Counted from the stretch's first letter, positions 25,324 through 36,008 are shown. The stretch is DNA of 64,000 nucleotides from Metasolibacillus fluoroglycofenilyticus (GCF_003049645.1 NZ_PYWK01000001.1:310001-374000), one strand, 5' to 3'. Made by a program: numbers and translations. Notes: a model not told the origin generated them from the sequence alone.

Positions 25324-26460
25324 ATGAATTTTCAATTAACAGAGGAACATGAGCAATTACGTGAAATGATTCGAGATTTTGCTATAAATGAAGTAGCTCC
25401 GAGTGCGGCAGAGCGCGATGAACATGAGACGTTTGACCGCGCGATTTTTGATAAAATGGCGGAGTTAGGTTTAACGGGTATCCCATGGCCAGAGGAGTAT
25501 GGTGGTGCAGGTTTTGATTATCTTGCATACTGTATCGCAGTAGAGGAGCTTTCGCGCGTTTGTGCATCAACAGGCGTAACATTATCAGCACACACGTCAT
25601 TAGCAGGCTGGCCAATTTATAAATATGGTTCAGAGGAGCAAAAGCAAAAATATCTTCGCCCAATGGCAGAAGGTAAAAAAATCGGCGCATACGGCTTAAC
25701 AGAGCCAGGCTCAGGCTCTGATGCAGGCGGTATGAAAACTTATGCAACATTAGATGGTGACCACTATGTACTAAATGGTTCGAAAATCTTTATTACAAAC
25801 GGTGGGATTGCAGACATTTATGTTGTTTTTGCTGTAACTGACCCAGAGGCGAAGCATGGGACAACAGCTTTTATTGTAGAAGCAGATATGCCGGGCTTCT
25901 CTGTAGGGAAAAAAGAGAAAAAGTTAGGTATTCGTTCATCGCCAACAACGGAAATCGTCTTTGATAATTGCCGTGTACCAAAGGAAAATGTACTAGGTGA
26001 AGTCGGACAAGGCTTTATTATCGCGATGAAAACATTAGATGGTGGACGCAACGGAATTGCTGCACAAGCGGTTGGTATTGCACAAGGCGCATTAGATGCA
26101 GCGGTAGAATACGCGAAGGAACGGGTGCAATTTGGCAAGCCGATTGCAGCGAATCAAGGCGTTTCATTTAAACTTGCAGATATGGCAACAGCGGTTGAAG
26201 CATCGCGTTTATTAACATATCAGGCAGCTTGGCTGGAGTCGAATGATTTACCATACGGCCAAGCATCAGCGATGGCAAAATTAATGGCAGGCGATACAGC
26301 GATGGACGTGACAACGGAGGCAGTGCAAATTTTTGGAGGCTACGGCTATACAAAAGATTATCCTGTAGAGCGCTTTATGCGCGATGCAAAAATTACGCAG
26401 ATTTACGAAGGCACACAAGAAATTCAACGCCTTGTAATTTCGCGTAATTTAACGAAGTGA
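25324..26460 (+). CDS. acdA: Acyl-CoA dehydrogenase (second of a tandem pair, AcdA-like)
   Basis: A 378-residue acyl-CoA dehydrogenase colinear with its upstream neighbour: [37 protein letters not shown] and [10 protein letters not shown] are all present. In B. subtilis, acdA sits beside fadF and rpoE, so this copy is the likely orthologue, but which of the two is the orthologue cannot be decided by eye. It is followed three bases later by the TetR gene. Confidence 0.94.
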   Translation: MNFQLTEEHEQLREMIRDFAINEVAPSAAERDEHETFDRAIFDKMAELGLTGIPWPEEYGGAGFDYLAYCIAVEELSRVCASTGVTLSAHTSLAGWPIYKYGSEEQKQKYLRPMAEGKKIGAYGLTEPGSGSDAGGMKTYATLDGDHYVLNGSKIFITNGGIADIYVVFAVTDPEAKHGTTAFIVEADMPGFSVGKKEKKLGIRSSPTTEIVFDNCRVPKENVLGEVGQGFIIAMKTLDGGRNGIAAQAVGIAQGALDAAVEYAKERVQFGKPIAANQGVSFKLADMATAVEASRLLTYQAAWLESNDLPYGQASAMAKLMAGDTAMDVTTEAVQIFGGYGYTKDYPVERFMRDAKITQIYEGTQEIQRLVISRNLTK

Positions 26461-26463
26461 TAT

Positions 26464-27099
26464 ATGGCTAAGAGCAAGGAAAAACTGCAAGTTGAGACGT
26501 CTGTAAAAGATGCGCAATTAATCGAATTTCGCCGCCAACAAATTATTAATGCAGCGATTGTGCTATTTAAAGAAAAGGGCTTTCATCGAGCGACGACACG
26601 TGAAATTGCTAAAGTAGCGGGCTTTAGTATTGGTACATTATATGAATATGTACGCACGAAGGAAGATGTGCTGTACTTGCTATGTGACAGCATTTACCAC
26701 GAAGTAAAGCAGCGACTTGATCGTTTCCCACAGCATTCGGGCACAATTGATGAGCTAAAAGAAGCGATTAAGCAGTACTTTTTATTAATTGATAGCATGA
26801 CAGATGCATTCACAATTATGTATCAAGAATCAAAGTCATTATCGAAAGAGGCGCTGCATTACGTTTTAAATAAAGAATTGGAAATGGTTGCACTCTTTCA
26901 AAATATACTGAAAAATTGTGCCGAACAAGAAGTCTTGCGCCTCTCAGAGCAGGAGTTATTTTTAGCAGCGAACCATATCGTTATACAAGGGCAAAGCTGG
27001 GCATTTCGAAAGTGGGCCTTGCATAAGCATTGTACAGTCGATGAGTTTATTGCATACCAAACGAATACATTGTTATTTGGTATTATGCGCAAGCAGTAG
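26464..27099 (+). CDS. fadR: TetR-family regulator, probable FadR
   Basis: A 211-residue TetR-type repressor. The N-terminal DNA-binding helix-turn-helix is complete: R-Q-Q-I-I-N-A-A-I-V-L-F, G-F-H-R-A-T-T-R-E-I-A, G-F-S-I-G-T-L-Y-E-Y-V-R-T-K-E-D. The C-terminal domain is helical and likely binds long-chain acyl-CoA, which in FadR lifts repression. It is the last gene of the beta-oxidation operon, starting 3 bases after acdA; its ribosome site (ACGAAGTGA) is weak, so translation may depend on coupling. The palindromes before fadF and before the thiolase gene are its likely targets, including its own operon. Confidence 0.86.
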   Translation: MAKSKEKLQVETSVKDAQLIEFRRQQIINAAIVLFKEKGFHRATTREIAKVAGFSIGTLYEYVRTKEDVLYLLCDSIYHEVKQRLDRFPQHSGTIDELKEAIKQYFLLIDSMTDAFTIMYQESKSLSKEALHYVLNKELEMVALFQNILKNCAEQEVLRLSEQELFLAANHIVIQGQSWAFRKWALHKHCTVDEFIAYQTNTLLFGIMRKQ

Positions 27100-27120
27100 G
27101 AAAAAATTTTAGCTAAAATT

Positions 27121-27164
27121 AGCGCAAATTGCATACGTAGCCGCTATGCAATTTGCGCTTTTAC
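27121..27164 (+). terminator. Terminator after fadR
   Basis: AGCGCAAATTGCATA and TATGCAATTTGCGCT form a 15-bp stem over a 9-base loop, followed by TTTA. The T-run is short, so some read-through to icmF is possible. Confidence 0.75.
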
Positions 27165-27201
27165 TATAAGGGGCAAATTGCAAACGAAAGGGGAAAGAGC
27201 A

Positions 27202-30200
27202 ATGGGAAAAGTAGAGGTATACCGTGCGCAGCATCATGTACGCTTCGTGACGGCATCTAGTTTATTTGATGGGCATGATGCATCGATTAATATTATGCGC
27301 CGCATTTTACAATCAAGTGGTGTGGAAGTGATTCATTTAGGACATAACCGCTCTGTTGAAGAGGTTGTGAATGCAGCTATTCAAGAGGATGCACAAGGAA
27401 TCGCTATTTCAAGCTATCAAGGCGGGCATATGGAATATTTCAAATATATGTACGACCTTTTGCGAGAGAAAGGTGCACCACATATTAAAATTTATGGTGG
27501 CGGTGGTGGCGTTATTTTACCGCGTGAAATTAAAGAACTACATGAATACGGCATCGCAGGTATTTTCTCACCAGAGGATGGGCGTGTACTTGGCTTGCAG
27601 GGGATGATTAATCGTCAAATTGAGGGGACAGATTTTTCGACATTGCAAGGCGATTATTTAGAAAAACTCCATCAGCTTTCAACGGATACACCTGAAATTT
27701 TAGCAAATTTAATTACGGCTGCGGAAATTGGTGGTGAAGGTGTTCAGCCTTTATTGCAAGAGGCACGTACTAAATCGAAAAATACGCCTGTTCTCGGGAT
27801 TACAGGTACTGGAGGGGCGGGTAAATCCTCTTTAACAGATGAGCTTATTCGTCGTTTCTTGCAAGAATTTCCAGATAAAAAAATCGCTATTATTTCGGTG
27901 GACCCAACGAAGCAAAAAACGGGTGGCGCATTACTAGGGGACCGTATTCGTATGAATGCAATTTTCAACAATCGTGTGTATATGCGCAGCTTAGCAACGC
28001 GAGACTCACATACGGAGCTATCTGCTTCAATTGGTGATGTACTCGATGTTGTAAAAGTAGCTGGCTATGATTTAATCGTTGTTGAAACAAGTGGTATCGG
28101 TCAGGGTGACGCTGAAATTACGAAGCATACAGATTTGTCCATGTATGTGATGACGAGCGAATTCGGTGCACCGACACAACTTGAAAAAATTGATATGATT
28201 GATTTTGCTGATATTATTGCAATTAATAAATTTGAGCGTAAAGGCTCCGAGGATGCGCTGCGTCAAGTGCAAAAGCAGTATCAACGCTCACGTGAACTAT
28301 GGACTGCTAATTTAGATGATATGCCTGTTTATGGAACGATTGCTAGTCAATTTAACGATAAAGGAACAAACTCTCTATTTGCAGCACTTGTAAAAATAAT
28401 TAATGAAAAGTTTGAACTAGATTGGGAAACAGCTTATGAGCAATCTATAAAAACACAAAAGCAAGATGTGATTATTCCAAATGAGCGACGCTATTATTTA
28501 CGTGAAATTACAGATGCAGTGCGTGGTTATCATAAAAAAGCCGAACAGCAAGTGGAATTTGCTCGCAAATTATATCAGCTGGAGGGAACAAGGCAGCAGC
28601 TTGCTGCATCAGAGGAAGCATTAATTGCATCAATTGATACATTAATAGAAGCGGTCAAAAATGAATTATCCGCTGAATCTAAGCGAATTTTAGCGAACTG
28701 GGCAGCTTTAAAAGAGGCGTATGCTGGTGAAGAGCTTGTAACGAAAGTGCGTGACAAGGAAATTCGTACAGTTTTGCGAACGACATCTTTATCAGGTACA
28801 AAAATTCCGAAAGTTGCCTTGCCGAAATTTGTAGACTACGGTGAAATTTTACGTTGGGTCTATGCGGAAAATGTACCGGGCGAATTCCCATATACAGCAG
28901 GAGTATTCCCGTTTAAACGTGAAGGAGAAGACCCGAAGCGTCAATTTGCTGGAGAGGGGACGCCAGAGCGCACAAATAAACGCTTCCACTATTTATCAAA
29001 GGACGATGATGCTAAGCGTTTATCAACGGCATTTGACTCGGTAACGTTATACGGCGAGGACCCACATATAAGACCTGATATTTACGGTAAAGTTGGGGAA
29101 TCAGGCGTCAGCATTTGTACTTTAGATGATATGAAAAAGCTGTATGCAGGCTTTGACTTATGTGCACCTTCCACATCTGTATCAATGACAATTAATGGAC
29201 CAGCGCCAATTATTTTAGCGATGTTTATGAATACAGCAATTGACCAGCAGGTAAAAAAGCATGAGGAGGAGCTAGGGCGTGTCCTCACAGTGGAAGAATT
29301 TGCTGAAGTGCGTGCAAAAACGCTTCAGGTCGTGCGTGGCACAGTGCAAGCTGATATTTTAAAGGAAGACCAAGGTCAAAATACATGTATTTTCTCTACG
29401 GAATTTGCGCTGCGCATGATGGGCGATATTCAGCAATATTTTATTGACCATAAAGTGCGCAATTACTACTCGGTATCAATTTCGGGCTATCATATTGCGG
29501 AGGCAGGGGCAAATCCAATTTCACAGCTTGCCTTTACATTAGCAAATGGCTTTACTTATGTGGAATATTATTTAAGCCGAGGCATGCATATCGATGATTT
29601 TGCACCAAATTTGAGCTTCTTCTTCTCGAACGGTTTAGACCCTGAATATACGGTAATTGGTCGTGTTGCACGCCGTATTTGGGCAATTGTAATGCGCGAT
29701 AAATATGGCGCTAACGAGCGTTCGCAAAAGCTGAAATACCATATTCAAACATCAGGTCGTAGCTTACATGCACAGGAAATTGATTTCAATGATATTCGTA
29801 CAACATTGCAGGCATTAATGGCACTGCAGGACAATTGTAATTCATTGCACACGAATGCCTATGACGAAGCGATTACAACACCGACTGAGGAATCTGTGCG
29901 ACGCGCGATGGCCATTCAAATGATTATTACGAAAGAACACGGCTTATCGAAAAACGAAAATCCTCTACAAGGAGCCTTTATCGTGGAGGAGTTAACGGAT
30001 TTAGTAGAGCAGGCTGTTCTAGAGGAATTTGACCGTATGAATGACCGTGGCGGTGTACTTGGGGCAATGGAAACGCAATATCAGCGTGGAAAGATTCAAG
30101 AAGAGTCCATGTACTATGAGCATTTGAAGCATTCTGGAGAGTTACCGATTATCGGTGTTAATACGTATCTAAATCCAAATCCACCTTCAGCAGAGCAAAT

Positions 30201-30441
30201 TGACAGCATGGAAATTGCACGTGCAACGCAGGAGGAAAAGGATTTACAAATCGCGAACTTAGAAGCATTTAAGGCACGTCATGCAAACGAAGCAGATGAA
30301 GCAATCAAACGCTTAAAGCACGCAGCTGTGACAGGTGGCAATATTTTTGCACAATTAATGGATACTGTGCAAGTTGCAAGCTTAGGCCAAATTACGAAAG
30401 CACTTTATGAAGTGGGTGGACAATACCGTCGTAATATGTAA
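27202..30441 (+). CDS. icmF: Fused isobutyryl-CoA mutase IcmF
   Basis: A 1079-residue adenosylcobalamin enzyme interconverting isobutyryl-CoA and n-butyryl-CoA. Order: B12-binding domain with D-G-H-D-A-S (His25 should ligate cobalt) and [12 protein letters not shown]; MeaB-like GTPase chaperone with P-loop G-T-G-G-A-G-K-S-S and N-K-F-E; large mutase barrel with [12 protein letters not shown] and N-P-I-S-Q-L-A-F. Length and order match IcmF. The ATG at 27202 follows AAAGGGG. It sits just after the acyl-CoA genes and uses the cofactor made by the btu-pduO operon, so it links branched-chain and straight-chain acyl-CoA use. Confidence 0.96.
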   Translation: MGKVEVYRAQHHVRFVTASSLFDGHDASINIMRRILQSSGVEVIHLGHNRSVEEVVNAAIQEDAQGIAISSYQGGHMEYFKYMYDLLREKGAPHIKIYGGGGGVILPREIKELHEYGIAGIFSPEDGRVLGLQGMINRQIEGTDFSTLQGDYLEKLHQLSTDTPEILANLITAAEIGGEGVQPLLQEARTKSKNTPVLGITGTGGAGKSSLTDELIRRFLQEFPDKKIAIISVDPTKQKTGGALLGDRIRMNAIFNNRVYMRSLATRDSHTELSASIGDVLDVVKVAGYDLIVVETSGIGQGDAEITKHTDLSMYVMTSEFGAPTQLEKIDMIDFADIIAINKFERKGSEDALRQVQKQYQRSRELWTANLDDMPVYGTIASQFNDKGTNSLFAALVKIINEKFELDWETAYEQSIKTQKQDVIIPNERRYYLREITDAVRGYHKKAEQQVEFARKLYQLEGTRQQLAASEEALIASIDTLIEAVKNELSAESKRILANWAALKEAYAGEELVTKVRDKEIRTVLRTTSLSGTKIPKVALPKFVDYGEILRWVYAENVPGEFPYTAGVFPFKREGEDPKRQFAGEGTPERTNKRFHYLSKDDDAKRLSTAFDSVTLYGEDPHIRPDIYGKVGESGVSICTLDDMKKLYAGFDLCAPSTSVSMTINGPAPIILAMFMNTAIDQQVKKHEEELGRVLTVEEFAEVRAKTLQVVRGTVQADILKEDQGQNTCIFSTEFALRMMGDIQQYFIDHKVRNYYSVSISGYHIAEAGANPISQLAFTLANGFTYVEYYLSRGMHIDDFAPNLSFFFSNGLDPEYTVIGRVARRIWAIVMRDKYGANERSQKLKYHIQTSGRSLHAQEIDFNDIRTTLQALMALQDNCNSLHTNAYDEAITTPTEESVRRAMAIQMIITKEHGLSKNENPLQGAFIVEELTDLVEQAVLEEFDRMNDRGGVLGAMETQYQRGKIQEESMYYEHLKHSGELPIIGVNTYLNPNPPSAEQIDSMEIARATQEEKDLQIANLEAFKARHANEADEAIKRLKHAAVTGGNIFAQLMDTVQVASLGQITKALYEVGGQYRRNM

Positions 30442-30508
30442 ATTGACTAGGGCTGTTTGGAAAGCAATTGCTTTCTGAGCGGCCCAATTTACACCTCCGA
30501 TGTTAAAA

Positions 30509-30538
30509 TTGAAAAAATTTCGAAAATGCAAATATAAT
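30509..30538 (+). promoter_or_regulatory. Candidate promoter before the small membrane gene
   Basis: TTGAAA (30509-30514) and TATAAT (30533-30538), 18-base spacer. Confidence 0.45.
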
Positions 30539-30609
30539 AATATATTGAAGTGCTATAATTGCAGTATACTGAAGTAAGATGAATGAGACCAAAAAGGGCG
30601 GGTGGCAAA

Positions 30610-30768
30610 ATGAAAAGCTTTCTAACATTTATGGTTATTATAACGGGCTTATTTGCCACCTTTGTATTGTATAATAGACAAATGGCCTCGATTCCTTTAC
30701 TGCTTTTATCAGCATTTTTCTTTTACATAGGTGCGAAAGAGGTTGCAAAAATAAAAAATAGAAAATGA
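30610..30768 (+). CDS. Small membrane protein, unknown
   Basis: A 52-residue protein with two predicted membrane segments (about 3-19 and 26-42), a short N-R-Q-M loop between them and a basic tail (A-K-I-K-N-R-K). I do not recognise the family. The ATG at 30610 is preceded by GGGTGG. The frame also runs upstream to 30583 through M-R-P-K-R-A-G-G-K, but that start has a poorer ribosome site. It has its own candidate promoter and stands alone before rpoE. Confidence 0.6.
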   Translation: MKSFLTFMVIITGLFATFVLYNRQMASIPLLLLSAFFFYIGAKEVAKIKNRK

Positions 30769-30821
30769 AGCTAGCATAGTTACGCTATGTTTGTATATAA
30801 TGGATAACATGATTTGAAAAA

Positions 30822-30851
30822 TTGGACTAAAATAGTTTCTAAAGGCATAAT
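30822..30851 (+). promoter_or_regulatory. Candidate rpoE promoter
   Basis: TTGGAC (30822-30827), 18-base spacer, CATAAT (30846-30851), about 58 bases before the rpoE start. Confidence 0.45.
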
Positions 30852-30909
30852 TAACTTTCAGGATCATGCCAAAACTAAATAAACGTAAAAAGAAAGGACG
30901 TGCACGATT

Positions 30910-31458
30910 TTGAACCTTCGTGAAATGACAAAAGAACAATTAGCTGAAGAATCACTAATCGACTTAGCATACGCAATTTTAGAAGAAAGAAAATCACCAC
31001 TATTATTCGCCGATTTATTAAAAGAAATTCAAGTGTATAATGGTCTATCAGATGCTGAAATGAAAACACGCTTAATACAATTTTATACAGATATGAACAT
31101 AGATGGTCGCTTCTTATTAAACCATGAAAATGGCTGGGGCTTACGCATTTGGTATAAGATTGAAACAATTGAAGAGGAAACTGCTCCAACAGTTAAAGTA
31201 CGTAAGAAGAAGTCGAAGCAAGTAGAAGATGAGGATGAAGAAATTGAAGACCTCGATGAGGAAGATATCGGCTTTGAAGAAGACTTCGACGAGTTCGTAG
31301 AAGAAGAGGAAGAAATTGAAGAAGAGCTAATCGATTTTGATGATGAAGAAATCGAAGATATCGACGCTGAAATCGACGAGGACTTAATTGAGGAAGAAGA
31401 TGAATTCCTTATCGATGAGGAAGAAGAATTAGAGGAAGATGAAGAGAACGAAGAGTAA
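30910..31458 (+). CDS. rpoE: RNA polymerase delta subunit
   Basis: A 182-residue delta factor. Residues 1-95 form the folded HARE-HTH domain (L-I-D-L-A-Y-A-I-L-E-E-R, F-Y-T-D-M-N-I-D-G-R-F). From about residue 100 the rest is a disordered, almost entirely Asp/Glu tail preceded by a short basic K-K-K-S-K-Q patch. Delta helps RNA polymerase recycle and sharpens the response to initiating nucleotide levels, which is of interest next to the CTP-sensitive pyrG leader. TTG start behind AAAGGACG. Gene order rpoE-pyrG is conserved in bacilli. Confidence 0.95.
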   Translation: MNLREMTKEQLAEESLIDLAYAILEERKSPLLFADLLKEIQVYNGLSDAEMKTRLIQFYTDMNIDGRFLLNHENGWGLRIWYKIETIEEETAPTVKVRKKKSKQVEDEDEEIEDLDEEDIGFEEDFDEFVEEEEEIEEELIDFDDEEIEDIDAEIDEDLIEEEDEFLIDEEEELEEDEENEE

Positions 31459-31539
31459 TTCTTCTTTTGACATGGCTCGTAATGGAAAGATTCCTAATCG
31501 TTAATACGAGATAAATTAAAATGTCATAAGCAAAAGTTC

Positions 31540-31654
31540 TTGACTTCTTTTCCGCTTCCATATAATCTTTTAATTGGGCTCCTTAAAAAAGGAGATTGAC
31601 CGGATAAGTAACACGCTCCCCCTGCAAAATAAATGCAGGAGGAGCGTTTTTTGT
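31540..31654 (+). promoter_or_regulatory. pyrG promoter and reiterative-transcription attenuator
   Basis: TTGACT (31540-31545), TATAAT (31561-31566), then a start at GGGCTCC (31576). In B. subtilis pyrG the transcript also starts GGGCUC; low CTP causes slippage that adds extra G, and the poly-G pairs with a C/T-rich arm of the leader terminator to let transcription continue. Here the terminator is GCTCCCCCTGC / GCAGGAGGAGC (about 31614-31647) followed by TTTTTT, and its left arm CTCCCCC is the matching target. A small CTCCTT/AAGGAG hairpin lies at the 5' end. Spacer 15 bases is short. Confidence 0.82.
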
Positions 31655-31714
31655 TGTTGCTAACATACCCACAAAACTTGATTACCTATGATTAACTTCA
31701 TTCAATGTACTGAA

Positions 31715-31752
31715 AGGTAGAAACCTCCCATTTCTACAAATGGTGAGATGAA
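31715..31752. repeat. Fragment of interspersed repeat in the pyrG leader
   Basis: GGTAGAAACCTCCCATTTC followed by AAATGGTGAGATGAAG, closely like 21680-21707 and related to 46070-46100. It lies between the attenuator and the pyrG ribosome site. Confidence 0.45.
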
Positions 31753-31820
31753 GTTAAAACCTTCAGTAGATATGAAGGGGGGTAATTCAAGTTTTTCATA
31801 ATTAGAAGGAGGAATACAAA

Positions 31821-33422
31821 ATGACAAAGTATATTTTCGTAACAGGCGGCGTTGTATCTTCATTAGGAAAAGGAATCGTAGCGGCATCATTAGGTCGCAT
31901 ATTAAAAAATCGTGGATTGGAAGTAACGATTCAAAAATTCGACCCATACTTAAATATCGACCCAGGCACGATGAGCCCATACCAGCACGGAGAAGTTTTC
32001 GTAACAGACGATGGTGCTGAGGCTGACTTAGACTTAGGGCATTATGAGCGCTTTATCGATATCAACCTTGGCAAACACTCAACGGTTACGTCAGGTAAAG
32101 TATATCAATCTGTTTTAAATAAAGAACGACGTGGCGATTATAACGGTGGCACTGTTCAGGTAATTCCTCATGTAACAAATGAAATTAAAGAACGCATTCA
32201 ACGTGCGGGTCGCGAAACTTCGGCAGACGTTGTGATTACAGAAATTGGCGGTACTGTAGGAGACTTTGAATCGCTTTCATTTCTAGAGGCAATACGCCAA
32301 ATGCGTACAAACTTAGGACATAATAATGTTATGTACGTTCACTGTACATTGATGCCGTACATTAAAGCGGCGGGCGAAATGAAAACAAAGCCAACTCAAC
32401 ACTCTGTGAAAGAATTGCGCTCATTAGGTATTCAGCCAAACATTATCGTCTTGCGTACAGAGCAGCCTGTACCGCAAGAAATGAAGGAAAAAATTGCACT
32501 ATTTTGTGACGTTCGACCATCAGATATTATTGAATCACGTGATGCAGAGCATTTATACGAAGTACCACTAAATTTATTGGCACAAGGCTTTGACCAAATT
32601 GTATTAGACCATTTTGGTATTGAAGCGCCAAAAGCAGATATGGAAGATTGGAAAGAGCTTGTTCATAAAGTGAAAAATTTAGGGAATAAAACTCGCATTG
32701 CTTTAGTAGGAAAATACGTAGAGCTTCAAGATGCCTATATTTCTGTAGTTGAAGCATTAAAGCATGCCGGCTATGTATATGACTCGGATATTGAAATTGA
32801 TTGGATTAATGCCGAGGAAGTAACGGCTGCGAATGTAGAGCAAATATTAAATAAAGCGGATGGTATTTTAGTACCGGGTGGCTTTGGTGATCGTGGTATT
32901 GAAGGGAAAATCGAAGCAATTCGCTATGCGCGTGAAAATGATGTTCCATTTTTAGGTATTTGCTTAGGGATGCAGCTTGCGACAATTGAATTCGCACGCA
33001 ATAAAATGGGCTTAGAAGGTGCGAATTCTACAGAATTAGATAAAGAAACAAAATATCCGATTATCGATTTCCTAGCAGACCAATCCGAGGATACAGATTT
33101 AGGCGGTACTTTACGTTTAGGCTTATATCCATGTAAGCTAAGGGAGGGTTCAGTAGCGCGCCATGCCTACAATGATGAAGAATTAGTTTATGAGCGCCAT
33201 CGTCACCGTTATGAATTCAACAATGAATTCCGTGAGGCGATGGAGGCGGAAGGTATTGTCTTTTCAGGTGTTTCACCAGATAATAAGCTAGTGGAAATTA
33301 TCGAGCTTCCAGACAAAAAGTTCTTTGTAGCTGCACAATTCCACCCAGAGCTCATTTCACGTCCGCAACGTCCACAACCGCTATTCCGTGAGTTTGTTGG
33401 TGCGGCATTTAACAATAAATAA
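31821..33422 (+). CDS. pyrG: CTP synthase
   Basis: A 533-residue enzyme converting UTP to CTP with glutamine. The N-terminal synthetase domain begins [13 protein letters not shown] (ATP loop) and has C-D-V-R-P and E-S-R-D. The C-terminal class I amidotransferase domain has the nucleophile elbow F-L-G-I-C-L-G-M-Q and the His/Glu pair in F-H-P-E. Length is normal. AAGGAGG precedes the ATG by 8 bases. Expression should be set by the upstream G-start attenuator. The end is followed by a terminator shared with ywjG on the other strand. Confidence 0.98.
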   Translation: MTKYIFVTGGVVSSLGKGIVAASLGRILKNRGLEVTIQKFDPYLNIDPGTMSPYQHGEVFVTDDGAEADLDLGHYERFIDINLGKHSTVTSGKVYQSVLNKERRGDYNGGTVQVIPHVTNEIKERIQRAGRETSADVVITEIGGTVGDFESLSFLEAIRQMRTNLGHNNVMYVHCTLMPYIKAAGEMKTKPTQHSVKELRSLGIQPNIIVLRTEQPVPQEMKEKIALFCDVRPSDIIESRDAEHLYEVPLNLLAQGFDQIVLDHFGIEAPKADMEDWKELVHKVKNLGNKTRIALVGKYVELQDAYISVVEALKHAGYVYDSDIEIDWINAEEVTAANVEQILNKADGILVPGGFGDRGIEGKIEAIRYARENDVPFLGICLGMQLATIEFARNKMGLEGANSTELDKETKYPIIDFLADQSEDTDLGGTLRLGLYPCKLREGSVARHAYNDEELVYERHRHRYEFNNEFREAMEAEGIVFSGVSPDNKLVEIIELPDKKFFVAAQFHPELISRPQRPQPLFREFVGAAFNNK

Positions 33423-33430
33423 GTAAGAAA

Positions 33431-33475
33431 AGGCTGTTAGGAGAGTAGGTATACACCAATACTTCCTAACAGCCT
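33431..33475. terminator. Bidirectional terminator between pyrG and ywjG
   Basis: AGGCTGTTAGGA pairs with TCCTAACAGCCT; CTTCTATTTTT follows on the plus strand and TTTCTTACTT on the minus strand. Confidence 0.8.
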
Positions 33476-33490
33476 CTTCTATTTTTCGAA

Positions 33491-34051
33491 TTAACCAAAA
33501 GGCGACTGAATTTCATCGTCTGCCTCATCATCCACTGCAAGCATTTCGTCATAAGACAGCTTAATTGCCTCATAGACGAAAAGCGCGACTAGTAAATGTG
33601 GCATTACAATACGTGCCCCAAGCTTTGTTGGATGAGGCAAAATGGCTCCACGTAAATTTAGGGAGACGTAAGTATAAGCGAGCTCGCTTAACTTATTATT
33701 ATCATCTGCACGTTCACTAGCAATTGCTGCAAAAGGAATAAACGCATCATATAGCTGCTCTGCTAATGCAAGAGCTTGCGCATCGTTAGCATGTCGAGTA
33801 AAAATACATACTCGGTCGGCTTCAGTAATAACTGCATCGTCTGTCCATAAAGCCATTTTTGTCATTGGTTCGGCTGAAAGTTGCGCATTTTGTGCTACCC
33901 CCTGCATTTCACCAAAACAGGCAAAATAGACAGTTCCTTGCCCGATAGCAGCTTGTGCTAATAGGCGAGCTGTTTCCTCGATGGCATCCTCTTCGTTTTG
34001 TTGAATTTTTTGCAATACACCTGTTAGTTGTGTTGTTAAAATTTTCGACAT
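33491..34051 (-). CDS. ywjG: YwjG, DUF2529 protein
   Basis: A 186-residue protein matching YwjG, a DUF2529 family member of unknown role, in its expected place between pyrG and spo0F on the opposite strand. The sequence has a sugar-isomerase-like alpha/beta flavour (G-T-V-Y-F-A-C-F-G-E-M, A-D-R-V-C-I-F-T) with short helices, but no phosphate-binding Ser/Thr loop that I can assign. It ends in an acidic tail (D-D-E-A-D-D-E). The ATG is preceded by a GAGGTG ribosome site. No partner gene is adjacent. Confidence 0.82.
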   Translation of the reverse strand: MSKILTTQLTGVLQKIQQNEEDAIEETARLLAQAAIGQGTVYFACFGEMQGVAQNAQLSAEPMTKMALWTDDAVITEADRVCIFTRHANDAQALALAEQLYDAFIPFAAIASERADDNNKLSELAYTYVSLNLRGAILPHPTKLGARIVMPHLLVALFVYEAIKLSYDEMLAVDDEADDEIQSPFG

Positions 34052-34398
34052 AAATACACCTCTCCATCATTATAATTTTCACTAAAATAAAATGCAAAAA
34101 TGCAAATTATATTGCTGATTATGAATCTCACTACAAAAAAAGGAAATTAATCTCATGGAACTATTGATTTATTTCGATATATGTAATAAATTACTAACAT
34201 AAGGTAATTGTTCAAATTTTAGATATTTAACTTCTTTCAATGGATGTCACAGATTTTGAAGGGAGGCAAGCCCGATGCATGTCAGTTAATCGTTGGCACG
34301 TGTCGTAATAATTTTAGGGAATAATTTACTAACAAGCTCGGAAAAATCTGGATTAGAATTAACCAAAGTGTGATTGATGAATAAAGGGGGATGCTATT
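34052..34398 (+). other. Intergenic region upstream of spo0F
   Basis: A 347-base AT-rich gap. A TGTCGTAA sequence at 34301-34308 is one base from a Spo0A box (TGTCGAA), and the minus-strand TGTCGAA at 34050-34044 falls at the start of ywjG. B. subtilis spo0F is controlled by sigma-H and Spo0A, but I could not find a convincing sigma-H promoter here. Confidence 0.3.
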
Positions 34399-34776
34399 GT
34401 GGCAAAAATACTTATTGTAGACGATCAACAAGGGATTCGACTATTGTTAAACGAAGTTTTCAAAAAAGAGGGATATGAAACGTATTTAGCGTCAAATGGA
34501 ATTGAAGCATTAAATATATTTAAAAATGAAGAAATTGATTGCGTCTTGCTTGATATGAAAATTCCCGGCATGAATGGAATTGAAATATTACGTGAATTAC
34601 GTGCGCAAAGCGATGTAATAAATGTTGTTATGATGACAGCCTACGGTGAACAACAACTAATTGATGAGGCATTTCAACTAGGAGCAACAAAGTATTTTAC
34701 CAAACCATTTAATATTTTTGAAGTGCGCGATGCAGTCAATGAAATACTAAATAACCGTAAAAATGAAGGTGTTTGA
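34399..34776 (+). CDS. spo0F: Sporulation phosphorelay response regulator
   Basis: A 125-residue single receiver domain with no output domain, passing phosphate from sporulation kinases to Spo0B. All receiver residues are present: Asp9 and Asp10 (metal), Asp52 (phosphate acceptor, L-L-D-M-K-I-P-G-M), Thr80 (M-M-T-A-Y-G) and Lys102 (F-T-K-P-F). GTG start behind GGGGG. Size and position between ywjG and fbaA match Spo0F. It shows the organism has the phosphorelay and probably forms spores. Confidence 0.96.
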   Translation: MAKILIVDDQQGIRLLLNEVFKKEGYETYLASNGIEALNIFKNEEIDCVLLDMKIPGMNGIEILRELRAQSDVINVVMMTAYGEQQLIDEAFQLGATKYFTKPFNIFEVRDAVNEILNNRKNEGV

Positions 34777-34803
34777 AATAACTTTTCAGACCCCTTCATT
34801 TTT
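34765..34803 (+). terminator. spo0F terminator, overlapping the coding end
   Basis: GAAGGTGTTTGAA pairs with TTCAGACCCCTTC (one mismatch, one G-U) and is followed by TTTTTG after A-T. The left arm contains the last codons of spo0F. Confidence 0.7.
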
Positions 34804-34899
34804 GTTATGATAAGGATATGCGTTTATCTAGATTCAGCGAAGGCTCATTTGGAGTCAAAATAAACAATAACTGATCAACTATCCGAGGAGGATTTAATC

Positions 34900-35754
34900 A
34901 TGGCATTAGTTTCGATGAAAGAAATGTTAATTAAAGCAAAAGCAGAAGGTTACGCAGTAGGACAGTTCAATATTAATAACTTAGAATTCACACAAGCCAT
35001 TTTACAAGCTGCACAAGAAGAAAATTCACCAGTTATTTTAGGTGTATCGGAAGGTGCCGGGAAATATATGGGTGGCTTTATTGCGGTTGTTCATATGGTA
35101 AAAGGTTTAATCGAATCCTATAAGATTACAGTACCTGTGGCAATTCATTTAGACCACGGCTCGAGCTTTGAAAAATGTAAAGAGGCAATCGATGCAGGCT
35201 TTACTTCTGTTATGATTGATGCTTCTCACCATCCATTCGATGAAAATGTGAGTACAACTAAGGCTGTTGTGGAGTATGCGCATGCAAAAGGCGTATCTGT
35301 TGAAGCGGAGCTTGGCACAGTTGGTGGGGAAGAAGATGGCGTCATCGGTGGTATTATTTATGCAGATCCAGCCGAATGTAAGCGACTAGTAGAAGCAACG
35401 AATATTGATTGCTTAGCACCAGCATTAGGCTCTGTGCATGGACCATACAAAGGAGAGCCAAATTTAGGTTTTACTGAAATGGAGGAAATCTCTAAATTAG
35501 CAGACCTTCCATTAGTATTACACGGTGGAACAGGTATCCCAACAAAGGATATTCAACGTTCTATTTCATTAGGTACAGCGAAAATTAACGTCAATACAGA
35601 AAATCAAATTGCGGCAACAAAAGCAATTCGTGAAGTGCTAGCAAATGATACAAAGGTATATGACCCACGTAAATATTTAACACCTGCACGTGAAGCAATT
35701 AAAACAACAGTAGTTGGGAAAATGCGTGAATTCGGCAGCTCTCAAAAAGCATAA
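34900..35754 (+). CDS. fbaA: Class II fructose-1,6-bisphosphate aldolase
   Basis: A 284-residue zinc aldolase of glycolysis and gluconeogenesis. It has [10 protein letters not shown] near the start, the zinc/Asp motif [14 protein letters not shown], the H-G-G-T-G phosphate loop and K-I-N-V-N-T-E. A GAGGAGG site precedes the ATG. It starts 124 bases after spo0F in the conserved order spo0F-fbaA-tal-murA. The terminator-like hairpin after it belongs to a dispersed repeat family. Confidence 0.97.
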   Translation: MALVSMKEMLIKAKAEGYAVGQFNINNLEFTQAILQAAQEENSPVILGVSEGAGKYMGGFIAVVHMVKGLIESYKITVPVAIHLDHGSSFEKCKEAIDAGFTSVMIDASHHPFDENVSTTKAVVEYAHAKGVSVEAELGTVGGEEDGVIGGIIYADPAECKRLVEATNIDCLAPALGSVHGPYKGEPNLGFTEMEEISKLADLPLVLHGGTGIPTKDIQRSISLGTAKINVNTENQIAATKAIREVLANDTKVYDPRKYLTPAREAIKTTVVGKMREFGSSQKA

Positions 35755-35756
35755 AA

Positions 35757-35905
35757 TGCAATTGCAATCAGTGGGTGGGTCCTCATCCTCCACTGATTGT
35801 TAGTTTTCATCAATCATTCAGGTTATTTATCGTCCATTTGAACTGTTTTTCAGCAAATATAGGACCACTTGCCTGTATATGCGAGATAAATCATCCAAAA
35901 AATTT
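35757..35905. repeat. Interspersed repeat family A copy after fbaA, with hairpin
   Basis: CAATCAGTGG (35765-35774) pairs with CCACTGATTG (35790-35799), followed by TTAGTTTTCAT. The loop CCTCATCC and flank TGTTAGTT match the copy after btuF. The far end GCGAGATAAATCATCC (about 35880-35895) resembles the GCGGGATAAAT end of other copies. The hairpin may act as fbaA's terminator. Confidence 0.6.
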
Positions 35906-36008
35906 GGAAACAATGAATTATTCGCAGGAGAAGTGTCAGATTATTAAGCTTGACCTTCTCTTCATTTTTTGTTTGAAGTGAAATTGTTATTTAGGAGGAT
36001 ATTATAAA

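Noticed and set aside
35775..35981. A 68-codon plus-strand frame after fbaA
   Set aside because: It lies over the dispersed repeat and hairpin and has no ribosome site or family resemblance.
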